Positions 37,607 to 45,893 of a DNA stretch of 64,000 bases are shown here, one piece after another. A program made the translations under genes and the position numbers. The notes under the pieces were generated by a model, which did not search any database, was not told where the DNA came from, and saw only the letters and a program-made list of their open reading frames with translations. The stretch's first letter is position 1. Every line of letters starts with the position of its first letter. This DNA is from Flavobacteriaceae bacterium MAR_2010_188 (GTDB taxonomy: Bacteria; Bacteroidota; Bacteroidia; Flavobacteriales; Flavobacteriaceae): assembly GCA_900104375.1 (NCBI GenBank), contig LT629302.1:186001-250000 (forward strand), in the 5' to 3' direction.

Positions 37607-38944
37607 TTGATGATTTTTTCATTTTTAAAGTATCTACATCCGGTACATTATTTTATTCTTAAGCGTAATAATGGAGATTATATATTTCCTATAGTTGAGA
37701 GTCTCCCGATTTCAATTAAAGAAAAGCTGGTGGTCGACACTAGATTTAATAGTCAAGAAGCGAGGGAATATGATAGGTCATGGAGAGCGATTAAAAATGG
37801 TTATGTTGGGGAAACGGACTGCTATAAATCCTATAAGGCAGTTCCTCTAGAAGACAACTATCGGTTTACCAGAAAATATTTTAGCAAGTTTTGGGTATTC
37901 TACGTCCTTTTGATACGATGTATCACCTTACATAATCCCTTTAAGGAGCTAAGGTCATTCCTTAAGTCCAATAATATCAGCAGGAATAAGGAGGCTTCAG
38001 AAATATTAGAGCATCCTGAAATTTTAGATTTCAATTCTGCTTTAATTGCGGAGTTGCCGAAAGTTAGCATTATCATTCCTACATTGAATCGATATCCGTA
38101 TTTAAAGGATGCATTAGAAGACTTAGAAAAACAGAGTTTTTCTAATTTTGAAGTCATAGTGGTGGATCAGTCAAGTCCCTACCAAAAGGAGTTTTACCAA
38201 AATTTTAAATTAGATATAAAAGTAATAGTTCAAGAGGAACGCGCACTTTGGTTAGCAAGAAATAGTGCGATTATAGAATCTAAGGGTGAGTATATTTTAC
38301 TATATGATGACGATAGCCGGGTAGCTTCTAATTGGGTCGAGAAACATTTAATCTGCCTAGACTATTTTAAGGCTCATATTTCTTCTGGCGTATCTATTTC
38401 GAAAGTCGGGGCGGAGGTGCCAATAAATTATTCTTATTATAGAATAAGTGACCAGTTAGATACTGGTAATGTTATGATTAAAAAACAAGTTTTTAAGAAT
38501 ATTGGTCTCTTCGATCGGCAATTTGAAAAACAAAGAATGGGGGATGGCGAATTTGGACTAAGAGCATTTTTGAACGGGTATAAAAATATTTCTAATCCGA
38601 ATGCCAAAAGATTACATTTAAAAGTTGATTCTGGTGGACTAAGGGAAATGGGAAGTTGGGATGCCTTTAGGACCTCAAAATTATTTGCGCCTAGACCAAT
38701 ACCAAGTGTTCTCTATCTCTTTAGGAAATATTTTGGAGATACTGCTGCAAAATATGCTATCCTTAAAATTGTGCCATTCAGCATTATTCCTTACCGATTT
38801 AAATCAAACAAAATATTACTTATAGTCGGTGTTTTCTTGACGGTGCTGCTGATTCCCTATATTATTTTTCAAGTAATTTTATCTTGGACACATGCTTCTC
38901 AAAAATTGAATAATGGTGCCCTAATCCCTGATTTTAAAAATTGA
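37607..38944 (+). CDS. Family 2 glycosyltransferase with N-terminal extension and C-terminal membrane segment
   Basis: The protein has 445 residues. The GT2 domain starts only at about residue 150 (VSIIIPTLNRYPYLKDAL), followed by VVDQSS and LLYDDDSRVASNW as the metal site, and GDGEFGLRAFLNG as the acceptor-side motif. The first 145 residues are not a known domain to me; they contain a Trp/Tyr-rich stretch. Near the C terminus LLIVGVFLTVLLIPYIIF forms a membrane helix. The next gene starts with TTG inside the stop (TTGA). Confidence 0.84.
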   Translation: MMIFSFLKYLHPVHYFILKRNNGDYIFPIVESLPISIKEKLVVDTRFNSQEAREYDRSWRAIKNGYVGETDCYKSYKAVPLEDNYRFTRKYFSKFWVFYVLLIRCITLHNPFKELRSFLKSNNISRNKEASEILEHPEILDFNSALIAELPKVSIIIPTLNRYPYLKDALEDLEKQSFSNFEVIVVDQSSPYQKEFYQNFKLDIKVIVQEERALWLARNSAIIESKGEYILLYDDDSRVASNWVEKHLICLDYFKAHISSGVSISKVGAEVPINYSYYRISDQLDTGNVMIKKQVFKNIGLFDRQFEKQRMGDGEFGLRAFLNGYKNISNPNAKRLHLKVDSGGLREMGSWDAFRTSKLFAPRPIPSVLYLFRKYFGDTAAKYAILKIVPFSIIPYRFKSNKILLIVGVFLTVLLIPYIIFQVILSWTHASQKLNNGALIPDFKN

Positions 38945-40044
38945 AAAAACGAATATTGATTGTAGCTTCAGAATTTCCTCCCCAACCAGGGGGAATTGGC
39001 AATCACGCCTATAACTTGGCTAAGAATCTGTCTTTACAAGGTTATAGTATTTCCGTACTCACTGATAATAGGTACGAGGAGGGGTTAGAGGAATTAGAAT
39101 TTGACAAAAGCTTAGATTTTGAGGTTATTCGCATAAGAAAAAGAAGAAACCGATTCGTAATGTACCTGCAGCGCCTAAAAAAATTAAAAATCTTGAAGAA
39201 GAATAAGGATGTGATTATCGCTTCTGGTAAGTTTTCACTCTGGGCGGTGGCGCTTATAAGCCGTAGTTCTAAGACTAAGAATTTGGCGGTAATCCATGGA
39301 ACTGAAGTTAATCTTTCTAATAAAGTTGCGAGATTTATGGTTAATATCTCCTTACCTAATTTTGAAAGATTGATTGCTGTTTCAAAATACACCCAAGGCC
39401 TTATCCATCCCAAAGTTAGAGATAGGTCTATAGTAATACCTAATGGTTACAACAGCCAACATTGGAAACTAGATAATTCATTTAAAAGAAAAGTAGAGCC
39501 TCTTAGACCATCTTTAGTTACGGTTGGAAACGTTAATTACAGAAAAGGTCAGCAGAATGTCATTGAAAAAATGCCAGATTTGCTAAAGATTTTTCCTAAT
39601 GCAATATATCATATCATAGGACTACCTACTCAAAGAGAAGAATTTGAGAAATTGGCCAAATCTGTTGGAGTTGCAGAAAAGGTAGTTTTTCATGGAGTGG
39701 TTTCACAATCAAAAATTATTCAATTAGTAAGTGAGGCCGATATTTTTGTAATGCTGAGTAGTCCCTCAGAGATTGGAGATGTTGAAGGATTTGGAATTGC
39801 TGTAATAGAAGCAAACTCCCTTGGACTGCCAGCTATTGGTTCTAAAGACTGTGGGATTGAAGATGCAATTGATGATAACAAATCTGGGATTTTGATAGAT
39901 TTCGATGATACAGATGCTTTCTGCAGGGCAATTAGTCTAATTACAAAAAACTATGAAAAATTTTCTGCTAATTCTATCAGTTGGGCGGTCAAACATAAGT
40001 GGGAGTTTATCGTTCAAAAATATATCAGAGAAATAGAAAGATGA
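38941..40044 (+). CDS. GT-B glycosyltransferase, GT4 family
   Basis: The 367-residue protein starts KKRILIVASEFPPQPGGIG, the typical GT4 N-terminal strand and Gly loop, with VIHGTEV, the hinge TVGNVNYRKGQQNVIE and EGFGIAVIEANSLG at the donor site, followed by GSKDCGIED. It resembles phosphatidylinositol-mannosyltransferase-type GT4 enzymes in pattern. The TTG start overlaps the upstream TGA, and the downstream gene overlaps its stop by 4 bases. Confidence 0.9.
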   Translation: MKKRILIVASEFPPQPGGIGNHAYNLAKNLSLQGYSISVLTDNRYEEGLEELEFDKSLDFEVIRIRKRRNRFVMYLQRLKKLKILKKNKDVIIASGKFSLWAVALISRSSKTKNLAVIHGTEVNLSNKVARFMVNISLPNFERLIAVSKYTQGLIHPKVRDRSIVIPNGYNSQHWKLDNSFKRKVEPLRPSLVTVGNVNYRKGQQNVIEKMPDLLKIFPNAIYHIIGLPTQREEFEKLAKSVGVAEKVVFHGVVSQSKIIQLVSEADIFVMLSSPSEIGDVEGFGIAVIEANSLGLPAIGSKDCGIEDAIDDNKSGILIDFDDTDAFCRAISLITKNYEKFSANSISWAVKHKWEFIVQKYIREIER

Positions 40045-41180
40045 AATTAGCCATCATTTCACATACTGAACATTATCAACTTCCTGACGGAACAATCTTA
40101 GGATGGGGACCAACCGTTAGAGAAATAAATCATTTAGTTGATATTTTTGAAGAAATCTACCATATTGCTATGTTATCCAGTGAAAGTCCACCACAAAGTG
40201 CATTAAAATATGATAGTGAGAACATCCATTTTATTCCAATACCCATGGTAGGAGGCAAGGATTATAAAAGTAAGGCTTCAATCTTCTTAAAGGCACCAAC
40301 AACAGTTAAGACCGTAACAGATATTCTAAAAAAAGTTGATTGTTTTCAATTTAGGGCTCCTACAGGTATAGGAGTTTATTTAATACCTTATCTCAGTTTA
40401 TTTTCTAAGAAAAAAGGATGGTTTAAATATGCGGGTAATTGGAACCAGGTAAACCCTCCTTTTGGTTATGCTCTTCAAAAGTTCTTTCTCAAAAATCAGA
40501 AAAGAAAAGTCACCATTAACGGAAGCTGGCCAAATCAACCCAGCCACTGCCTAAGCTTTGAAAATCCTTGCCTTACACAAAAAAATTTAGAGGACGGAGC
40601 TGAGGTTTGTAAGAGTAAAGACTATAGTGGAAAACTGAAGCTTTGTTTTGTTGGCCGATTGGAAGAAGAAAAAGGTGTTGGTATTATTATAGATTCGTTA
40701 AAGAGTTTAGATAAATCTTTTCAAGAGAATATTGAGAGTGTAAGCTTTGTGGGAGAAGGGCCAATGAAGATAGATTTTAAGCGACGTGTAGAAAATCTCC
40801 CTATACCTACAAAATTCTTAGGCTCCTTATCTAATCAAGGAGTCTTTAAAATTTTTGAAAAGTCGCATTTTCTTCTTCTGCCAACACTTGCCTCGGAAGG
40901 TTTTCCTAAAGTGTTGGCTGAGGCTATAAATTTTGGATGCATCCCAGTCGTGACCGATATCTCGTCGATAACCCAATATATAAAGCATCGAAATAATGGC
41001 TTTGTTCTAAGTAAAAATAATACTGAACGCGATTTATCAGATATAATCAAGGAGTTGGCTGTGATTAAAAGAGAAGAGCTAAATACATATCTCTTAAATC
41101 GGCAGCAATTGGTAGATAAGTTTACATTTACCTACTATAATAGTCGCATATTGAACGAGATAATCGGTACCAATAATTGA
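40041..41180 (+). CDS. GT-B glycosyltransferase, GT4-like
   Basis: The frame is open from 39999, but the ATG at 40041 (ATGA overlap with the previous stop) gives the proper first strand KLAIISHTEHYQLPDG. The product has 379 residues with FQFRAPTGIGVYLIPYL, LCFVGRLEEEKGVGIIIDSL at the hinge and SEGFPKVLAEAINFG as donor site. Codon use and motif set match its neighbours. The following ligase/polymerase-like gene starts with TTG in its stop codon. Confidence 0.87.
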   Translation: MKLAIISHTEHYQLPDGTILGWGPTVREINHLVDIFEEIYHIAMLSSESPPQSALKYDSENIHFIPIPMVGGKDYKSKASIFLKAPTTVKTVTDILKKVDCFQFRAPTGIGVYLIPYLSLFSKKKGWFKYAGNWNQVNPPFGYALQKFFLKNQKRKVTINGSWPNQPSHCLSFENPCLTQKNLEDGAEVCKSKDYSGKLKLCFVGRLEEEKGVGIIIDSLKSLDKSFQENIESVSFVGEGPMKIDFKRRVENLPIPTKFLGSLSNQGVFKIFEKSHFLLLPTLASEGFPKVLAEAINFGCIPVVTDISSITQYIKHRNNGFVLSKNNTERDLSDIIKELAVIKREELNTYLLNRQQLVDKFTFTYYNSRILNEIIGTNN

Positions 41181-42556
41181 GAATACCTAAAAAATTACAT
41201 AAGGACAATTATATAACCTTGGTCATAGTCCATATGGCGCTAGGTTTTTTAATATACCTGTTTCCTATCCTAGCAAAAGCGTATTTTCTTTTGGCTGCCT
41301 CGTATTTTATCTTGAACATATTTATGCTTCCCCCAAGCAAAAAGAGTCAGGAGATTTTTTTGGCCTGTGCTTACTTTACAGGAATAGAAGTGCTATTTAG
41401 AATGAGTAAAGAGGTTGTGACTTATGAAGGTTCCAAATATTTGGTCATTTTGTTTTCGTTGTTAGGCATTGGACTAAAGGGTATTTCCGGAAAGGGATAT
41501 CCTTATTTTTTATATCTCATTTTATTAGTCCCTTCGATCATTGTTGCATCTATGACCTTAGGTTTAAATGCAAATTTCAGAACCAATATCGCCTTTGTTT
41601 TAACCGGTCCTGTATGCTTAGGTTTTGCCGCATTATTTTGTTATAATCGGAAAGTAACTAAAGAAGAAATTCAAGATATAATCCTATATATACTCTTGCC
41701 CATCATTTCCACGACAACTTATTTATTCTTTTATAATCCAAGTGTTAAGGACGTGCTCAGTGGTACACAATCCAATGCTGCTGCATCTGGGGGATTTGGG
41801 CCCAATCAGGTCTCGTCAATCCTAGGCCTTGGAATGTTCGCCATCGTCGTAAGGATATTTATGAAATCTCCAACAATAGGTATGAAGATACTGAACTTGG
41901 TCATTTTAAGCGCAATGACTTATAGAGCAATCGTTACCTTTAGTAGGGGTGGAGTTGTTGCGGCGGTTATAGTATCTGGAGCATTCCTGCTTATCTATTT
42001 TTTTAAATCATCTGCTAAGGTTAAAAATCAAATAGTTGTTTCATTTACTTTATTTTCAGTTGCAATGGCAATTACTTGGAGTGTGAGCTCTAGTAACACA
42101 AGTGGATTAATTGATAAGCGGTATGCAAATGAAGATGCGTTAGGAAGGGAAAAATCTGATATCGCAACCGGGAGGCTTGATTTATTTATGGAAGAGATGT
42201 ATGGGTTTGTTAGAAATCCTTTCGCAGGTGTTGGCGCTAGTAGGATAAAAGATATTAGGCTTCAAACTCAAGGAGTAGAGGTGCCCTCCCACAACGAGAT
42301 TGGGCGGTTAATGTCAGAGCATGGCCTTTTAGGATTGATTTGTCTTGTAATATTATTAATAAAACCCTTGGCATATCGATCAAGTAATAAAAGTAATGTA
42401 TTCTTTTTTGCATTCTACTGTTTTTGGTTTGCAACTATAAATCATTCGGGGATGAGAATAGCCGCCCCTTCATTCTTATATGCACTGACTCTTATAAATA
42501 TTGTAAATGATAAAAATCCTATACGTCGGAAACTACTTAAAAAGCCAACGAAATAA
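41177..42556 (+). CDS. O-antigen ligase / Wzy-like membrane protein
   Basis: The 459 residues have about ten to twelve hydrophobic helices and a large periplasmic loop between the last ones, with NPFAGVGASRIKD and VPSHNEIGRLMSEHGLLGLI. The H-N/S pattern with a following helix (PSHNxxxxLMSEHGLLG) is the hallmark of the Wzy_C/WaaL family. It either polymerises repeat units or ligates the finished glycan to lipid A core. With an ABC exporter in the cluster the ligase role is possible; sequence alone does not decide. The start is TTG within TTGA. Confidence 0.85.
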   Translation: MRIPKKLHKDNYITLVIVHMALGFLIYLFPILAKAYFLLAASYFILNIFMLPPSKKSQEIFLACAYFTGIEVLFRMSKEVVTYEGSKYLVILFSLLGIGLKGISGKGYPYFLYLILLVPSIIVASMTLGLNANFRTNIAFVLTGPVCLGFAALFCYNRKVTKEEIQDIILYILLPIISTTTYLFFYNPSVKDVLSGTQSNAAASGGFGPNQVSSILGLGMFAIVVRIFMKSPTIGMKILNLVILSAMTYRAIVTFSRGGVVAAVIVSGAFLLIYFFKSSAKVKNQIVVSFTLFSVAMAITWSVSSSNTSGLIDKRYANEDALGREKSDIATGRLDLFMEEMYGFVRNPFAGVGASRIKDIRLQTQGVEVPSHNEIGRLMSEHGLLGLICLVILLIKPLAYRSSNKSNVFFFAFYCFWFATINHSGMRIAAPSFLYALTLINIVNDKNPIRRKLLKKPTK

Positions 42557-43538
42557 TATCTCATCCATTCACGTATTAGGTGATCTTCTAAGCTCCGAGG
42601 GTTACGAGATGACATTTACTTCGGCCCAAACCTCCAAAATATTAAGATTAATCGAAATGGTTTCGGACGTAGTGAAACAAAAAGACCAAATTGATATCGT
42701 CATTATTGATACCTATAGCACTCTCAATTTTTATTTCGCTCTAATCATTAGTCAGTTGTGCAGATATCTTAAAATACCATACCTAACCAATCTAAATGGT
42801 GGCAACATGCCCCATCGCTTAAAGAATAACCCGTATCTCAGTTCTTTGATATTTAGAAATTCCTATTACAACGTAGCCCCGTCGGAATATTTAATAAAAG
42901 CCTTTAAGGATTATGGTTACGGAAGACTTCTTTATATTCCTAATACTCTAAAAATCGATCACTATCCATTTCAGACCAGGCTTTTCGATGCTCCTAGACT
43001 CCTTTGGGTAAGGTCATTTTCAAAAATCTATAACCCTAGAATGGCCATAGAGGTGCTTAAAATCTTAAGAGAAACTTTTCCAACTTCTACCTTAACTATG
43101 GTAGGTCCAGATAGTGATGGAAGTTTAAAGGATGTAAAAGAGTCGGCCAAACAGAAAAATGTCAAGGTCAATTTTACTGGAAAACTTTCAAAACAAGAAT
43201 GGACCGAACTTTCCAAAAATCACAACATTTTTATCAATACCACTAATTTTGATAATACTCCGGTAAGTGTTATAGAGGCCATGGCTCTCGGTTTGCCAAT
43301 AGTATCTACTGATGTTGGTGGTATGCCCCACCTTATAGATCAGGAAATTCACGGTCTGTTGGTCCCTCCAAATAATCCACAGGCAATGGCTGACGCAATC
43401 GTCAGAATTTTTAAAAACCAAGAGCTTAGAAATTTCGTAATTAGTAATGCCAGGAGCAGGGCAGAACAATTTGATTGGGAAGAGGTTAAGGTGAAATGGA
43501 AGGTAATATTGGGTGAGAGATTAGAGATTAGGGATTAG
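42507..43538 (+). CDS. GT-B glycosyltransferase, GT4 family; C terminus encoded by a heptamer array
   Basis: The 343 residues include ILYVGNYLKSQRNN, PYLTNLNGGNMPHRL, the hinge LWVRSFSKIYNPRMAIEVL and the donor site FDNTPVSVIEAMALGLP, in which Asp replaces the usual first Glu, followed by STDVGGMPHL. The ATG lies 50 bases inside the preceding gene in another frame. The last codons (ending ...LEIRD) and the TAG are written by the GAGATTA/GGGATTA repeat that starts at 43517, so the C terminus depends on repeat phase. Confidence 0.88.
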   Translation: MIKILYVGNYLKSQRNNISSIHVLGDLLSSEGYEMTFTSAQTSKILRLIEMVSDVVKQKDQIDIVIIDTYSTLNFYFALIISQLCRYLKIPYLTNLNGGNMPHRLKNNPYLSSLIFRNSYYNVAPSEYLIKAFKDYGYGRLLYIPNTLKIDHYPFQTRLFDAPRLLWVRSFSKIYNPRMAIEVLKILRETFPTSTLTMVGPDSDGSLKDVKESAKQKNVKVNFTGKLSKQEWTELSKNHNIFINTTNFDNTPVSVIEAMALGLPIVSTDVGGMPHLIDQEIHGLLVPPNNPQAMADAIVRIFKNQELRNFVISNARSRAEQFDWEEVKVKWKVILGERLEIRD

Positions 43539-43558
43539 GGATTAGGGATTAGGGATTA
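43517..43558. repeat. Heptamer array, unit GGGATTA (6 units)
   Basis: Six head-to-tail 7-nt units: two GAGATTA then four GGGATTA. The array begins inside the last codons of the GT4 gene and supplies its stop codon at 43536-43538. Its reverse complement (CTAATCC units) occurs at 56669. Confidence 0.95.
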
Positions 43559-43559
43559 G

Positions 43560-43590
43560 ACAAAGTACAAAGTACAAAGTACAAAGTACA
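43560..43590. repeat. Heptamer array, unit ACAAAGT (4.4 units)
   Basis: Four perfect copies of ACAAAGT and a partial fifth follow directly on the GGGATTA array. The rest of the gap to 43813 holds no gene, only low-complexity sequence with repeated GCTCTGCCTC words. Confidence 0.95.
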
Positions 43591-43813
43591 TTCTACATTC
43601 GACATAAGACCGAAGACTTCCCCGAGGCTCTGCCTCTAGTATAGCATCTGACCTATCAAGGAATCAAGAGTCTAGAGCCAAGAAACAAGACAAAAAAGTC
43701 TATTCTAGATTCTCAGCTCTTGCAGCGCAGCGGTCTTGATTCTGGTACCTTGATGGCTCTGCCTCGTGGTAGTTCGTTTTTACTCACTATATTTACTGAC
43801 CTATTGACCTAAT

Positions 43814-45208
43814 ATGACCAAGAATTCGGGTATTCATTTTGAAATTTCTGAACGTAAAATACTTTTGCGTTTTCTTGATATTGTGATGGTGCTTTTAGGA
43901 CTTTATCTGCTCGAGATTTTCTCCAGTTTTGATTATATAAGAATTACCCAGATAAATGCGGTGCCAATCATAGTGCTGGTTCTATATCTTTCAGTATTCG
44001 GAACCGTTTTCGAAATTTATAACCTTCAACAGGCTAGCAAATTAGATTTAACCTTTCGTAATATTGTACTTACCGCCTCAGTGACGGTTCTCTTCTATCT
44101 TTTAACCCCTTTTGTTACTCCCGTACTTCCGGTTAATCGGTTGCAGATAATCTATTTTTATATTGTAATTATTGCAGCTATCTTCCTGTGGAGAATTGCC
44201 TATACCAAGCTGATTGCTTCACCCAGATTTTTTAAGAAGGTATTGGTAGTTGGTGAAATTTCCAATCTCGAAAGTATTATTAGACCTTTAAAGGAGGCGG
44301 ACCCTAATTACAAAATTATCGGTTTCATCAACTCAGAATCTCCGACGGAAGATCCAATAAGGTTTAAAGGTCTAAAAGAATATCAGCCCTACGAATTAAT
44401 GCAAGTTATTCAAGATGAAAAAATCTCGGAAATAGTAGTGGCTAGTTATAATTCTGAAAATATCACCTCGGAAATTTATCATGATTTAATCACGCTTTTA
44501 GAAAACGGCTTTACTATTAGGGAATACACTCAAGTCTTTGAAGAAATCACTTCTAGAGTGCCAATACAATTTGTAGGTAAGGATTTCTATAAGTATTTCC
44601 CATTTAGTAGAAGCAATCAAAACACCTTATACAAATTGGCTCACCGCTTTTTTGATGTGGTCTTTTCTATCCTCGGACTTGCTTTCGGTATCATTATTTT
44701 GCCGATTATTCTAGTCGGGAACGCAATCGCCAATCAAGGGCCATTGATGTATATCCAAGAGCGGGTTGGTAAAAATGGGCGGAATTTTAAGATTTACAAG
44801 TTAAGGACCATGGTTGCCAATGCCGAAATCGCGGGAATTAAATGGGCGGAGAAGGATGATATCAGGATTACTATGTTTGGTAAATTCCTAAGACGTTCTA
44901 GATTGGATGAAATCCCCCAATTCATCAATGTCTTAAAGGACGAAATGAGCATCATCGGACCCAGACCAGAACGTCCGTTCTTCGTGAACGAACTTTCTAA
45001 CATTATTCCCTTTTACGAAACAAGGCATATTATTAAACCTGGATTAACCGGTTGGGCGCAAGTAAGCTCTAGATATGGAGGTACGGTAGATGAGAGTTTG
45101 ATAAAGCTTCAATATGATCTTTACTATATAAAACACCGAAGCATATTCCTTGATTTCAACATCATCGTAAAGACGCTTAGCACCATCATTTTTTATAGAG
45201 GGCAATAG
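43814..45208 (+). CDS. Polyprenyl-phosphate sugar-phosphate transferase (initiating enzyme)
   Basis: The 464-residue protein has four N-terminal membrane helices, a Rossmann-like middle domain (VLVVGEISNLESI, about 145-260) and a C-terminal bacterial sugar transferase domain from about 275 with a membrane helix, IYKLRTMVANAE, RRSRLDEIPQFINVLK and GPRPERPFF. This is the WcaJ/WbaP-type architecture. It transfers a hexose-1-phosphate from NDP-sugar to undecaprenyl phosphate and so starts glycan assembly. The 275-base repeat-filled gap upstream separates it from the cluster, but its role ties it to it. Confidence 0.92.
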   Translation: MTKNSGIHFEISERKILLRFLDIVMVLLGLYLLEIFSSFDYIRITQINAVPIIVLVLYLSVFGTVFEIYNLQQASKLDLTFRNIVLTASVTVLFYLLTPFVTPVLPVNRLQIIYFYIVIIAAIFLWRIAYTKLIASPRFFKKVLVVGEISNLESIIRPLKEADPNYKIIGFINSESPTEDPIRFKGLKEYQPYELMQVIQDEKISEIVVASYNSENITSEIYHDLITLLENGFTIREYTQVFEEITSRVPIQFVGKDFYKYFPFSRSNQNTLYKLAHRFFDVVFSILGLAFGIIILPIILVGNAIANQGPLMYIQERVGKNGRNFKIYKLRTMVANAEIAGIKWAEKDDIRITMFGKFLRRSRLDEIPQFINVLKDEMSIIGPRPERPFFVNELSNIIPFYETRHIIKPGLTGWAQVSSRYGGTVDESLIKLQYDLYYIKHRSIFLDFNIIVKTLSTIIFYRGQ

Positions 45209-45219
45209 GGGGATTTTTA

Positions 45220-45247
45220 GATTATAGATTCAGGATTTAGGATTCCG
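45220..45247. repeat. Degenerate heptamer run, GATTNAG-like
   Basis: Four successive 7-nt units (GATTATA, GATTCAG, GATTTAG, GATTCCG) start 12 bases after the stop codon of the sugar transferase gene. The period is exact while the unit drifts. Confidence 0.75.
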
Positions 45248-45263
45248 CTTGCGTGGATTTGAA

Positions 45264-45360
45264 GAAACCACCTCGTCTCCGCTTTCTTGAGAAACCGAAT
45301 CCACTCCTCCTTAGAAAGGAGGAGAATTGGTGGGAGATTCAAAATGAGGTGGAACGAAAT
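45264..45360. repeat. REP-like hairpin element, copy 1
   Basis: This ~97-nt block is repeated nearly identically at 45576. Its core at 45304-45324 is a perfect 9-bp stem (CTCCTCCTT / AAGGAGGAG) with an AGA loop. The flanks GAAACCACCTCG and TGGAACGAAAT are also shared. It looks like a dispersed chromosomal repeat, not a terminator, since no T-run follows. Confidence 0.85.
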
Positions 45361-45379
45361 TTCCAAATTCCAAATTCAA

Positions 45380-45399
45380 CCTGCCTGCGTGACGGCAGG
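45380..45399. repeat. Short CCTGCC/GGCAGG inverted repeat
   Basis: CCTGCC and GGCAGG face each other across 8 bases. A perfect version of the same palindrome lies at 57872, so the two belong to one dispersed family. Confidence 0.6.
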
Positions 45400-45444
45400 G
45401 AAAAGAGATGCTGAATTAGCGAATTTTTTGTTAGCAGAATTATT

Positions 45445-45468
45445 GTCACTCTGAGCTTGTCGAAGAGT
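45445..45468. repeat. Dispersed repeat word with CTTGTCGAAG core
   Basis: GTCACTCTGAGCTTGTCGAA and the following GAGT form an imperfect hairpin (ACTCT / AGAGT). From memory, very similar words are scattered in many Bacteroidota and other bacterial chromosomes. Only one copy is in this window. Confidence 0.5.
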
Positions 45469-45575
45469 TTATTCAAGTTTTTTCTAAATCTTAACTCATA
45501 ACTCAAAACTCATCCTTCGTCCCCAAAACCAAAAACTAGCTTCCAGCTCCCAAGCTACGCTTTAGTGGACCTGTA

Positions 45576-45673
45576 GAAACCACCTCGTCTCCGCTTTCTG
45601 TGGAAACCGGATCCACTCCTCCTTAGAAAGGAGGAGAATTGGTGAGAGATTCAAAATGTAGTTGGAACGAAAT
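45576..45673. repeat. REP-like hairpin element, copy 2
   Basis: This second copy of the element at 45264 differs at only a few positions and has one extra base near its 3' end. The 9-bp hairpin is at 45616-45636. Both copies are in the same orientation, 312 bases apart. Confidence 0.85.
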
Positions 45674-45749
45674 GAGATAAATACTTTCCTTATAATAGAA
45701 GTTGGTCTAAAGACGGGTTCAGGATTTAGAGGGAAAGGTTTTTAAAATT

Positions 45750-45777
45750 CCAAACCCCAAACCCCAAACCCCAAACC
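45750..45777. repeat. Heptamer array, unit CCAAACC (4 units)
   Basis: Four perfect copies of CCAAACC in tandem. It is part of a longer A/C-rich stretch that runs to the 3' end of lnt. Confidence 0.95.
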
Positions 45778-45794
45778 TCACACCTCGATTCTCC

Positions 45795-45822
45795 AACCCT
45801 TTAGCTTCAACCCTTTAGCTTC
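45795..45822. repeat. 14-nt tandem repeat (two units, 2 x 7)
   Basis: AACCCTTTAGCTTC occurs twice in tandem; 14 is twice the 7-nt period of the neighbouring arrays. Confidence 0.9.
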
Positions 45823-45830
45823 AAACCTCT

Positions 45831-45893
45831 AACAACTAACAACTAACAACCCTCAACCTACTACCCACTACCGACTAAAAACTGCTAACTCTC
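45831..45893. repeat. Heptamer array AACAACT drifting into the 3' end of lnt (9 units)
   Basis: The units read AACAACT twice, then AACAACC, CTCAACC, TACTACC, CACTACC, GACTAAA, AACTGCT, AACTCTC: the period stays 7 while the sequence drifts. The last units overlap the final codons and stop of lnt (45875 onward). Confidence 0.75.

Larger units (their letters stand above)
45209..45874. other. Repeat-rich intergenic region
   Basis: No gene is visible in these 666 bases. They contain degenerate heptamer runs (45220-45247), a pair of ~98-nt hairpin elements (45264 and 45576), a short palindrome (45380), a CTTGTCGAAG-type dispersed word (45445) and a series of A/C-rich 7-nt arrays from 45750 to the end of lnt. 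Confidence 0.85.

Noticed and set aside
39999-40040. Longer N terminus of the GT4-like gene
   Set aside because: The ATG at 40041 forms an ATGA overlap with the upstream stop and begins the conserved first strand.
43517-43590. Telomere-like or CRISPR-like array
   Set aside because: The GGGATTA units resemble telomeric repeats and the series of arrays might suggest CRISPR, but units are 7 nt with no spacers, lie between ordinary genes, and change sequence from site to site.
45304-45324. Terminator of the sugar transferase gene
   Set aside because: The hairpin is perfect but has no T-run, is part of a larger repeated element, and is about 95 bases from the stop codon.
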